Below are positions 21,716 to 32,159 of a stretch of DNA of 64,000 bases, one piece after another. The DNA is from Trissonchulus latispiculum. Its lineage: Eukaryota; Nematoda; Enoplea; Enoplida; Ironidae. The stretch spans positions 1-64,000 of the forward strand of contig JASAND010017931.1 in assembly GCA_030248195.1 (NCBI GenBank). The letters are read 5' to 3'. The notes under the pieces are model-generated. The model saw only the letters and a list, made by a program, of their open reading frames with translations. It made no database searches and was not told where the DNA came from. Every line of letters begins with the position of its first letter. The first letter of the stretch is position 1. Both the position numbers and the translations under genes were made by a program.

Positions 21716-24004
21716 ACCTGTTTTGGGAATTTTTTTGGCGCACGCGAAAAATGACAACTTTTTAAATTTCCTCTGTTTAACACATGAAATCTAAATTTTG
21801 AGGTGAAATTACTCGACAACCTTAAGAGCTACGACTTTAATTTTAAAAACTCTTTAAAAGATACCATTTGGACAATAAAACACGTGAAAATCAGCGAGAT
21901 AGGAAAAAGTCGAAAAAATGACATATATACTGATTACTGAACTAACGAAACGCTGTTTTCATTTACAAAACCGGTTCAGATTCCGGTTCTATGGTTCTGA
22001 TTGCGGAACTAGCTTTCAGTTCCCGCATAAATTTTACGATATTTGAACTCTACGTGGTCGAAAACATACCCCTACCAAATTTCAGCTCGATTGGTCAAAT
22101 TTTAAAATTTTAACACTGGGGTAATCTGGAAAAGACCCTGGAAAAGTTCCCTATGTCTTAATTTATCCGGAGAGGGAAGCTTGTCCCTGTGACACAAAAG
22201 ACGTGGACTAAACAAGCTTTGGGTAATAATATCACAAAAATAAAATTGAAACTGAAACTAAAATTTGAAGATTTAGTCATAAATTAACTTGAATTTAAAT
22301 CGTTTTAAAACATTATTATTCTGAAAAAATTGTAAAATGATATAGAAATAAACTGGGGATCTTGTTAATGCGTAAGTTAACTCATAGTTTGATCAATTTT
22401 GCCAAAATAATTTACAGCCTCCTTAGAGAACAAATTTTCAAGAAATATATATAGGTACAGCAAAGCTGTAACATCAGCCATATAGGTTTCATCAGTGACT
22501 TTGTAGTCGTGTGCGTTCATTACCGAGAATTGCTTAATCGAGAATTGCTTTACCGAGAAAATGAGCAGCCGTTAATTTGAAATTTTGCTTTACCGAGAAA
22601 AACCAAATATACACATTTTGCTTAACCGAGAATTGCTTTACCGAGAATTGCTTAACCGAGAAATTTACATTGTCAATACTGGACTAAATGATGAATGGCT
22701 GAATATAATATTATTAAATCCTTAATAGCTTTTACAACTTAGTGTGTTTCTGTTTTACTTACGTTTATATGTTTCATCAATATGATTTAAGTTGTACGAT
22801 TTTACCTTATTTTCCTAATTAATCAAATTCAAACTCGTAGCGTAAAAATTAGATTTTAACTTGAATAAATAATGTAATTATTTGCCGGGTTCTGTATGCT
22901 AAACTATGTATAATAAACAGAAAGTTACTGAATTTATGACGTTTAATATAATTAAAATACAATACATTACTTATTTAATATTTAGCTAGTAGTAATTTTA
23001 ACTCAATCCCGTTAAGAGAGGTCAATGGAGGAAAAGTCATGCATGAGCGTAGTTAAACCAGCTAAACTCTACTTTACTCAGCTCTACTCTTTCGCGAAAA
23101 GACCCTTCACAAGTGCAATGTTACAGTTTGTATCGATCCTCTATGATTCCACTTAAAGATTAATCTAGTTATCCGATGTTTTTGTTTTTAAATTTGCTGT
23201 GCAAAAACATTAAATATCAAAATTCTAAGTCTTGAAATTTTTAAGACACCAAAAATACAGAATTAATTTTTACTGAAGAATCAAACTTTTACTTTTTCTT
23301 TTAATGAATTTTGGTTTTCTTAAAACTTACAGACCTGATTTATGATTTGCGCTGACAATGAATCTGACATCCAATTTTCAATTTTAACCTCAGTATTATT
23401 CAATATGTAAACTTTAGTTTAGCTTAGTCTTGCCAGTAACCAAGAACTTTTATGCAATTGGCTCTTGGGCTACCAATTGATGGCAGTTCCAGTAGGGTTG
23501 TTGATTTACATGTGAAAAGTAGTTTACTATTTTTAAACCTGTTTTTAACTGGAATTTTAACTTAACAATAAATGGGCAATAATCTGTTCGTAATTATACC
23601 GACAATTATTGCCTAGTGCGAACCAGGCTTAAGGCTATTAGTTAGTCCTCTTTATTTTGACAATTGACCAAGAATTTTGTTAATTGCAAGCAATCCTCCA
23701 TCCCGCGGATTGAGAAACTATATATTCGTGTTTCTTTTTGCCATTTAGGTGGTGGATTATTTCAGGGAAATTAGGAAATCAACAGCATTTTCAATGGAAA
23801 TAATGAGAATGTATAATACGGTTTAGGTAAAAATCTATTACAAAACTTATTGTCTGGTACTTATAACTTTCAAAAATTTATAAATTTTGGATTAGAAACT
23901 TTTGATTTTCCCATTACTGTCCCATTACGTTTCGATAAATTTCTTTGACTAAATTTCTTTGTCCTTGTTTTCGCTAACTGTCCTTGGCCAGTTAAAGATT
24001 CCAT

Positions 24005-24720
24005 CAAGAGTCCATAATTTATTCCTTAATATTAAAGAAGAAGAGTAAGCCGCTAGAGGGCTTCTCTTCTTGGCATTGCGTAACGGTGCTCCGACCACAA
24101 TACGCGAATGTTCCCCCGTTTGGTGGGGGGGTCGACGAGCATACCCCCTCCCCGTGTGGTGGGGGGGTATGGAAATGGGGTCCCCCGTTTGGTGGGGGGG
24201 TATGCAAAAGGGATCCCCGTTTGGTGGGGGGTAGGCAGAAGAGGGTCCCCGTTTGGGGGGGTCGCCAAGTTAGGCTAAGATTGGAAGAATCTGATTGGCT
24301 GTTGGCGACCCCCCCACCAAACGGGGACCTCTTTTTGTCTACCCCCCACCAAACGGGGACCCTTTTTGCATACCCCCCCACCAAACGGGGACCTCTCTTT
24401 GCTACCCCCCCACCAAACGGGGACCCATTTGCGAATAGAACAAAAACTACCGTAATCCTCTGCTCTACCCCCCCACCAAACGGGGAGGGGGTCTCTGCAA
24501 TCTGATTGGCTGTTGGCTACCCCCCCACCAAACGGGGACCTCTTTTCTGCTACCCCCCCACCAAACGGAGGGGGGTATGCTTTGTCGAAGAGAGCTACCC
24601 CCCCACCAAACGGGGGAACATTCGCGTATTGTGGTCGGAGCACCGTTACGCAATGCCAAGAAGAGGAGCCCTCTAGTGGCTTACTCTTCTTCTTATATAT
24701 AGTGCAATTATGCACTCTTG
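24005..24720. mobile_element. G-run foldback element, copy A
   Basis: Flanked by ATTCCAT on both sides (23998-24004, 24721-24727). Ends CAAGAGT...ACTCTTG, then AAGAAGAAGAGTAAGCC. Each arm carries tandem units of GTCCCCGTTTGGTGGGGGGG, inverted between arms, around a centre containing AATCTGATTGGCTGTTGG. Each unit can fold (CCCC with GGGG) and has quadruplex-type G runs. Non-autonomous. The frames through it are repeat artefacts. Confidence 0.88.
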
Positions 24721-24907
24721 ATTCCATCTTGCAAAAATTCTAAATTTTCAATGGAAGCTCTGAACATGTTGTATGGAAGAGAATCGAGAAACCATTACAA
24801 CTGCGTTACAGTGGAGAGCTTACTAATCCAAAATGTATTTCCAGAAAACTCAACATGGTCTAATCACAGCTAGCCTGTACTTTTAATGCAATTTTCACGC
24901 ATACAAA

Positions 24908-24992
24908 GTAGAGTTGGGACCGGTTCCAATTTTCAACACCGGTTCCGGTTCCGGTTCCGGTTCTAGCTGCCGGTTCCCGGTTCCAAGTACAA
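24908..24992. repeat. CCGGTT word array with hAT-like head
   Basis: TAGAGTTGGGACCGGTTCC leads into repeated CCGGTT. The head matches the pattern of the hAT-type ends at 45247 and 49532. No inverted partner was found within about 1 kb. Confidence 0.4.
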
Positions 24993-25975
24993 AATTTGTA
25001 GTTATAAGTTTAGCATTATTTAACATTTGGTGCAAGTCCCTTACAAGTCCTATACAATGAAAATGACAAAGCAGTGCTGCATAACAATTGAAATAAAACG
25101 ATAATAAACAAGTTGGTCAAAGTTTTTTTGTAATTAATTTCTGAAATAAAGTTTTTCACTATATTGAACTTGCTTCTTCATTAGGTCTATGGTTATTGTA
25201 TGCACAGCATACATAAAAACTTGTCTTTACTTTTGTCGAGCAAACTGTTTCGATAATCAATGGCGCGATGATACTGGGTATGTAAAGAGAGACGGCTCCT
25301 TGTGAACAGAGTCTCGAAAACAGCAAAACGTGCTGAGAATTGATATACGTATACTGGAGGTAAAGTTTCTTATTTCTTTGAAAAGACAGTGCCTCTCAAA
25401 AAGCAAATAATTTCAAAAAAATTAAATGCCATTAAAATATTTAAAAGTTGAACGCCATATCGGAAAGAGGAACATGTATTACTGTTATATTTATCGAAGG
25501 AATATATGTACAGCTGCTTGATTCAAAAGTAGCCAACAGATTACTTCTACAATCCACAGACGGCTCGTTGCCTGAACTTTGATAGACTTTCGTCTCAGAT
25601 GACGACGAAGTATATAGCTTTAAAATACGAAAATAAGTACTCCTTTTCAAAGTTTTCTGCTTCTATAAAATTTGTTTTGTCCTGCTGCGCCTCAGCGCAG
25701 CAGGTCTCTTATGTTTGCTCGGCCCGGGCCCTCACATGCATTTTGCTTGATAAAGATATTGCTCACCCTAAATGCGTGTGCATAATGGTTTAAGATATGG
25801 CTTATATGATTTGCGTGTGAAATTTTGTCTTTCATTCCAAAGAACTTCTTTTGCCGATTCATGTAGAAATTACGCATATGTGTTTGCTCATGTATGAATA
25901 GCAATTCCAAAATCGGAAAGTCCATTCTCTGCTCTGATTGATGACTCATATTTAAGATTAAGCTTTTTAACGGGC

Positions 25976-26195
25976 CAGTATAAAAAGCGGACGCGGACGC
26001 GGAAGCGGACTCGGGGTATAAAAAGCGGACGCGGACGCGGACGTAAGGTATAAAAAGCGGACGTCACTTTTTGGTATAATCCGCGTACGCAGACTAAAGG
26101 TATAATTTGCGGACGCGGACGCGGACGCGAGGTATAAAACACGGACTCGGACGTGAGATATAAAACGCGGAACCAAAACGGACGCTAATATAATC
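25976..26195. repeat. GCGGAC word array
   Basis: Repeats of GGTATAAAAAGCGGACGCGGAC variants, GC-rich against an AT-rich background, inside the 22.5-26.4 kb element. Arg-rich frames here are artefacts. Confidence 0.85.
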
Positions 26196-26389
26196 TGCTT
26201 AGTTATAGGTTTTTTTAGATATTTTCTCGGTTAAGCAATTCTCGGTAAAGCAAATTCTCAGTTAAGCAAATTCTCGGAAAAGCAAATTCTCGCTTTTGCA
26301 ATTCTCGCATAAGCAATTCTCGGTAAAGCAATTCTCGGTTAAGCAATTCTCGGTAATGAATGTAAACCCTTTGTAGTTGCTGTATTGGC

Positions 26390-27093
26390 CGCAGCTAACA
26401 ACCAATCAGAGAAGCTTTTGATTTTTATTCCTGCTGGAGCAGGAATGTATAAAATGGAAACTTGTATGTTTAGTGTAGTGTGTCTTTTCCCTATTCAGAA
26501 GCCCTATCTTCAGCACAGGGCTAGCTTAGGTCAGATTTTTTTGCATTCGGATTATGCAAATTAGGTTTTATAACCTATTTATGCAGCAGAACTGAGAACC
26601 GACACGCAGTCTTCGGCTGTCAGCAATCTAAACGGTTGCAGATTTTTGAGCACCAGTGTAGCTTGGGAGCTATACATCGGTGCATTAGGGAATGAGATTA
26701 GGTACTAGCTTGCGCTGGACATCACAAATTCAGTCCGACATGGCAAGCATAGGCCTGCTCTCTCTGTTGAGGGAAGTCGTGGAAATTGTAAGCTAAACCT
26801 GGACCTTCCAACAAAACCAATTTCAGAGTTGAATAAAGAAAAGGTCTACAAAGGAATACTGCCCCTTTTGGGGCCTACTTGTTGATTTTTGTTTTTAAGA
26901 AATAACGTGTGTAAATGCACAAACGTTTGATATTTGATATTTCAAACTATTTATTCTCTGAGTGAGCGGATAAATTTTTGATTTTTGATTTTAAACATCT
27001 TCTGCATCTAGTAAAATTGGTAAAATTAATCACATTCTTGATATTTGATATTTATAAAAAATTTTTGCTAGATATGGGTCGACGTCCCCTGAC
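26390..27093. mobile_element. Second copy of the GTCAGGGGACG MITE, interrupted
   Basis: Matches the interior and right end of 21422-21715. The join GCTTTTGATTTTT|GATTTTTG is split by the insert at 26427-26883, so the MITE was there first. The 5' end is missing. Confidence 0.7.
26427..26883 (+). mobile_element. 457-bp CCTGCT-hairpin element (Helentron-like?)
   Basis: Begins ATTCCTGCT-GG-AGCAGGAAT, a 9-bp stem, and ends with a second hairpin CCCC-TTTT-GGGG followed by CCTACTTGTT. It was inserted into the MITE with no evident duplication. Asymmetric ends, a 3' hairpin and no target duplication are features of Helitron/Helentron-type elements, but the 3' end is not a canonical CTRR, so the class is tentative. 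Copies: 35535-35929 (inverse), 14870-15197 (partial) and probably diverged pieces at 51735-53145. Confidence 0.6.
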
Positions 27094-27179
27094 AGTCCCC
27101 CCCTAGAAATCGAAAAATTTCGAATTTCGCGAAATCGAAAAATTTTGTGATATTTGAACTCAGCGTGGTCGAAAACATA

Positions 27180-28168
27180 CCCACACCAAATTTTAGCTCA
27201 TTTGGTCAAGTCTTAAAGATTTTGAGCGTTTTGAAGACATATAATTTTATATCACAGAGCAAATTTCATTGTTGTCTTTTTAGCAAATAGCAAATAATCT
27301 TTGTGTTGTTACAATTCCTATATTGGTATTCACTGTTAAAAATGTATAAGAATGATTAGTTTCACTTTAGCTAAATGCTGCAAACCTCGGGGGTAGCTCA
27401 CCTTGAAGTTTTTGGATTTTACATTCCAAATTGAGATCTGGCCTTTAACCTTAACCACGTTCTGAAAAGAAATCAAATCAGAAAGGGTTTATTTGTTATA
27501 GTAAACGTTCACATACATAAATTATAATTGCCTCATCTCTGTTCAAGCGTTGTCTAAGTAACTTTTGTTTTAGTTGTCTCTAAATGGTCTGGTGGGCTCG
27601 CTGTTGATGTTATCATTTCTTCCTGAATCAAACAGTGTAAGTGTAGGTGTAAGTGCAAATACAAATGTAATTTGACTTAATTTTGTTACGATTTTATGGT
27701 TCTGGCAACATTGCAGTAAAAATATACAATACACCCGAAATCTTTCCCCATCTCTTCTCGATACATACATACCTTACAAGGTCGCAAATGAGAAACCGAC
27801 TAACTTTGGTAAACTATGACTCTAGCTTGTTTGCGAAGTGCAACTATTCTGCTGAGACCTGGTCTGACAAATTCTTAAGAAATAATTAATTATTGATTAT
27901 GTAATAGTTGATATTGCTCAAATTTACTACACGGTCAAACCTAAAGAATTGGGTCAAGTTGCCAAATGTGTTCAGCAGTGTCCCTGCTGAACTAACCGAT
28001 CAGCGTCCCAGCGCAAGACTGGCATACAAAAAGCAATGGCGCACAAAAGCTACGTGAGTACAGCACGTTGATTATTCAATTCGACTTTGTAGAAAGACAA
28101 TTTGGAGAAAATGGGAAATAAGCTCGACTAAACTTCGACCGGGCCTGGTCGGCCAGCCTGGAGATAAA
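27180..28168. other. Non-coding stretch
   Basis: No gene or clear repeat beyond the GAACTCAGCGTGGTCGAAAA motif at its left edge. Short frames on both strands (27570-27890) have no recognisable features. Confidence 0.5.
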
Positions 28169-28175
28169 CTTTAGG

Positions 28176-28839
28176 CAAGAGTGCATAATTGCACTATTAT
28201 TAAGAAGAAGAGTAAGCCACTAGAGGGCTTCTCTTCTTCGCATTGCGTAACGGTGCTCCGACCACAATACGCGAATGTTCCCCCGTTTGGGGGGGGGTCG
28301 ACCAAATCGACATAGCATACCCCCCTCCGGGTGTTGGGGGGGGGAAAAAAAAGGGTCCCGTGTGGGGGGGGGAAGCAACCAGCAGGGACCCCCCTTGGGG
28401 GGGGGGGGGAGAGGACGCGGTAGGTTGGTCGTGAAAGGGGTCCCCGTTTGGGGGGGGTCGCTCAAGCAGGCTAAGTTTTGCTCATCCTGATTGGCTGTTG
28501 GCGGCCCCCCCGCCCAACGGGGACCACTTTTTGTGACCCCCCCCCAAACGGGGACCCTTTTGCATACCCCCCCACCAAACGGGGACCTCTTGTGTCGACC
28601 CCCCCCCCCCACGGGGCCCCTTGTTCAAAAGCCAGAACCCGGCTGCTCTACCCCCCCACCAAACGGGGAGGGGGGTTTCTGCAATCTGATTGGCTGTGGG
28701 TGGATTTGGCGACCCCCCCCCCCCAAACGGGGGAACATTCGCGTATTGTGGTCGGAGCACCGTTACGCAATGCCAAGAAGAGGAGCCCTCTAGTGGCTTA
28801 CTCTTCTTCTAATATATAGAAGAAAATCATGGACTCTTG
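28176..28839. mobile_element. G-run foldback element, copy B
   Basis: Flanked by CTTTAGG at 28169-28175 and 28840-28846. Ends CAAGAGTGCATAATTGCACT on the left and ACTCTTG on the right. The CCCCGTTTGG/GGGGGG units are more degenerate and fewer than in copy A, and poly-G runs vary in length. Confidence 0.86.
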
Positions 28840-29041
28840 CTTTAGGGTACAATTATAGCTAGAATATATGACTGGCTTCATATTTTTTGCTCTCACTCTT
28901 TTTATATCTAAATCCATACCTTCATAACTCGTGTGGTCTTAGCAAAAAGCATTTATTACAAACTTCGAACAGTTGATCAAACTAAATGTTCATACTGCTA
29001 GATACATTTGTAAGTAAGAGAGTATATTTGATTGTTTTCAG

Positions 29042-29307
29042 AAGTGTATCCAGAAGTCCAACGTAGCGGTTTGTGAGGATAACGATATATCATCGGGAGT
29101 ACCTGATGCCGAGCAGATAACGAAATTGCTGTTTCAGCATGATGTCCCATGCAGCATGACTAGATCAGATCTTCTTGAATTTTATCCTAATCTCAAGTAT
29201 CTCTATGTGAGAGACGAAGGAACTAATTCCTGTTCATTGAAGGAATGTTCTCTTTGGTGCACAGGATTCCCTATATATTATATGAACATTGGCTGCAATT
29301 TTCCTTG
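29042..29307 (+). CDS. Candidate internal exon, Cys-rich, LRR-like
   Basis: A 266-base frame opens exactly at a good acceptor (TTGATTGTTTTCAG, ends 29041) and reaches a possible donor (CCTTG|GTATAC). The 88 codons are Cys-rich (eight or more Cys) and include LLEFYPNLKYLYV, reminiscent of a leucine-rich-repeat strand, and an ECSLWC cluster. The phase (2) matches the acceptor of the exon at 29654. No upstream exon with a signal peptide could be joined. An orphan secreted-protein gene or a pseudogene are both possible. Confidence 0.4.
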
Positions 29308-29653
29308 GTATACACTTAATTCTTTTTGTTACAAAGGTTCTGTAGAGAAAGAGAAAGGACTTATAGAAATAAACTTATTTGGATAACATTTTTGAGAAGC
29401 AGCATGAAAATGAATTCTAAGCTCAACAGGGATTTACCATCTTTTACAACCTTGTATTTCGAAAAAATAATTGATTTGGCTTTTGAAACAATCTTTGAAA
29501 ATATCTCGTGCTTATATGTATTTTGCATTTAGTATATATTTCTATAGATGTGTAGGTTAGTCGCGCCTAGTCTCAAACTTAAAAATTATAATACAAACAC
29601 CAGGAATTTTGAACGGTGATCAGGAATGTCTTGTGCTCTTTTTTATTTTATAG

Positions 29654-29858
29654 TCCAACGGAAACACCAGGAACCATTACTACTTCATCTAATTCTTTTA
29701 CATCAGAAAGTTATACAGATCCAACGTATACTACAGAAACTGAAGTCATTAACATTACCGCCATAACTAATACGACCACAACAACAACTGCAACAACAAC
29801 ATCTTCAACCGAAACTACAACTACGGCTGGACCCAGAACAACGAAATGGCCTCCTTAG
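29654..29858 (+). CDS. Candidate terminal exon, Thr-rich mucin-like tail
   Basis: Follows the acceptor TTTTTTATTTTATAG and reads to TAG 29856-29858. The 67 residues are dominated by Thr and Ser (TTTTTTATTTSSTETTTT), like O-glycosylated stalks of secreted or surface proteins. Joined to the exon at 29042-29307, the reading frame is kept. The low complexity makes the frame alone weak evidence. Confidence 0.38.
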
Positions 29859-29859
29859 T

Positions 29860-30290
29860 ATCTGTAATAACCGAGTTACGATTTCCATATCTTTATGAAG
29901 AGCTGGAAGACTTTGAAGGCGTTGTAATTATTTCCCAAAACTATATTCTGTTTTATTATAACTGAGTTTAGCAAATTTTAGTTGCAACGTTACATTTTGC
30001 GATCGAGGATAATTAGGATTTCGACAAGATAGTCACAGTGCTCTTATACCACGACGAATTTGGTGAATCGTGAATATATGTATTTGTAGCATATATATAT
30101 GTTGTGCCACTAGCACAATCGGTGTTGTTGTTCTTCACACATAGCATCGTTTTATAGCATTCACATAATTCACTGGGACATGCTAATTGCTAAGCATCAG
30201 TTGTGGGAGGAATGCTCCACAGATCGACAAAAACGGGTAAAACTTTCTTAAAAATCGCTTAAGATGTTCATTTTTACTTGTACACCTGCC
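29860..30290. other. Non-coding stretch
   Basis: AT-rich; nothing recognised apart from short TA runs. Confidence 0.5.
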
Positions 30291-30295
30291 TTGTC

Positions 30296-30646
30296 TAGAC
30301 CGGTCGGCCGGCCAGCTGGTGACCGGCCCGGCCGGTCCAGGTCCAGGCCCGTCGAGAACAGCCGGCCGACCAGATACAGTTTCCGCGGTTTCTGTTTCCG
30401 AAGTGTATATATTACCAGTTTCTGCGGCGTATTGTCTTCAACCTGCTACAATCTGCCTTGAAACCTGTCAGTATCTTATATTTTGTTTGTATTCTGGATA
30501 GCCGCCTAAAAGTGGGACCTCGGCCGGCTGGCCGGTGAAGGCCAGCGCACCGACCCATTCCTGGGCCGGCGGCCACCGGCCGGCCGGTCGGCTTCACGAG
30601 CTGGACCGGTCGGCTCACGAAAAATTGGGCCGGTGAACAACACTAA
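30296..30646. repeat. GGCCGGCC word arrays, inverted pair
   Basis: Two GC-rich blocks (30298-30372 and 30520-30632) built of CCGGCCGG words with ACCGG/CCGGT borders, in opposite orientation, flank about 150 bp of AT-rich DNA. The right edge, GGTGAACAACACTA, matches the hAT-like ends seen at 49532-50389. The left edge lacks the matching terminus, so the element is probably truncated. Confidence 0.55.
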
Positions 30647-30820
30647 TGTTTACAATATAATATTTGGCCAAAAATGTAAAAACATTCGCATTAATTTTGG
30701 GTTAGATCCCTCTTAAAATTTTTGAAATTTTCATAGTATAATGCACCCAGCTCCTAGACGCATTCTTCAGTGAACCTTAGGTACAATATGATGGCTTTAA
30801 TAAGTATAAAATAAATACTA

Positions 30821-31849
30821 TAGTACGACCAAAAAATGTGTGTACAAACTTCGACCGTTTGTAGCAGATTAACCTTTGGAGTAAACCCCAACAATGTATA
30901 TATTTTTAGAATCCTCAGGAACTCGAAATTTCGAAAATCCGGAAAATTCCGGAATTCCGGGTTTCATTCACGGAAAATCTAAAATTTTTAGTTTTTCGCC
31001 AAATTTTTATCACAATCAAAATTTTGTTTTAACGATCGAATAGAGCTGGTTCCGCTGCATATTTTTGCTCTTACAAGTTTTTCACGAAAATGCATCCAGG
31101 TTCCGGAATTCCGGGTTTTCAAAATTTCCGGATTTAAAAAATTTTCTCCAATACCCACAAAATGGATATCGTTCGAAAGCTCTTTTCGAGCTAAACAAAT
31201 CTTGTAATAGAAGCAACTCGCAGAAATGAGCCCTGTTCTCGGAATTCGCTAAAACATTCTAAGCTAGAGTGAAATTCGGAATTCGTGAATTTCGGGAATT
31301 TGGTGCATTTTCAGATATTGGTTCTATCACAAGATTTGTTCAGCTCATCAGGAGCTTTCGAATGATACCCATATTGTGGGGTATTGGAGAAAATTTTTAA
31401 AATCCGGAAAATCCTGTTTTCTCGAATTCCGGGAAATGTGTGCATTTTCAAGAGTTCATTCTATTACAAAAGTTGTTCAGGTCGAAAAGAGCTTTCGAAC
31501 GATACCCATCTTGTGGGTATTGGAGAAAATTTTTAAAATCCGGAAATTTTGAAAACCCGGAATTCCGGAAACTGGGTGCATTTTCGTGAAAAACTTGTAA
31601 GAGCAAAAATATGCAGCGGGACCAGCTCTATTCGATCGTGAAAACAAAATTTTGATTGCGATAAAAATTTGGCGAAAAACTAAAAATTTTAGATTTTCCG
31701 TGAATGAAACCCGGAATTCCGGAATTTTTCGGATTTTCGAAGTCTCGGGTTCTGAGGATTCTAAAAATATATACATTGTTGCGGTTTACTCCAAAGGTTA
31801 ATCTGCTATAAACGGTCGAAGTTTGTACACACATCTTTTGGTCGCACTA
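30821..31849. mobile_element. 1.03-kb palindromic element, TA-flanked
   Basis: TA at 30819-30820 and 31850-31851. Termini TAGTACGACCAAAA and the complement GGTCGCACTA. Arms of about 380 bp stay alignable from the ends inward (GTGTGTACAAACTTCGACCG, GCAGATTAACCTTTGGAGTAAAC, then TCCGGAATTCCGG blocks). TA duplication is typical of Tc1/mariner-type elements. No transposase. A diverged piece of one arm lies at about 52380-52710. Confidence 0.7.
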
Positions 31850-32024
31850 TAGTTACAAAATAACTTTATTGCACCCGTAGTGCAAGTTCAACCTCAACCA
31901 TTGGCTAAACCTAAAGGCTAAACCTAACCTAAAGGCTAAACCGACTTCCGTTAGAGCAAAAAATTTCTACCAATAACTAACCTAAATAAATAATAACCTA
32001 ATAATAATAAATAACCAACCTATT

Positions 32025-32152
32025 TTTTGAGCAGTTTTCTTACCCCTTGTGGCCAATTTTCTTACCCCTTGTGGGAGCAATTTCGCGACCCGTTGTAGGC
32101 GACTTCGCCGAGGGGGAAATTCCCCACTCCCTTCCCCCCCTTGTCCACCTGT
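32025..32152. repeat. TTTCTTACCCCTTGTGGG word repeat, copy 1
   Basis: Three degenerate copies of TTTCTTACCCCTTGTGG, followed by GGCGACTTCGCCGAGGGGGAAATTCCCC. The same arrangement recurs at about 59518-59650 inside a PRDM1 intron. Confidence 0.6.
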
Positions 32153-32159
32153 GGATACC

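Larger units (their letters stand above)
22508..26368. mobile_element. 3.86-kb inverted-repeat element with 9-bp duplication
   Basis: CTTTGTAGT occurs at 22499-22507 and again at 26369-26377. Inside, both ends carry TTCATTACCGAGAATTGCTT (inverted on the right), continued by arrays of the word ACCGAGAATTGCTTA (22517-22672; 26222-26360). The outermost dozen bases are diverged. A 9-bp duplication with long inverted ends suggests a Mutator-like element. It has no transposase frame, is AT-rich inside, and has been invaded by the foldback copy at 24005-24720. Confidence 0.6.

Noticed and set aside
24093..24620. CRISPR-like regularly spaced repeats
   Set aside because: Units are G-run transposon arm repeats inverted across a centre, with no unique spacers or cas genes, in a eukaryotic genome.
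28868..28927. Short ORF resembling a signal peptide (MTGFIFFALTLFISKSIPS)
   Set aside because: It stops without any GT donor before the stop codon, so it cannot be joined to the Cys-rich exon at 29042.
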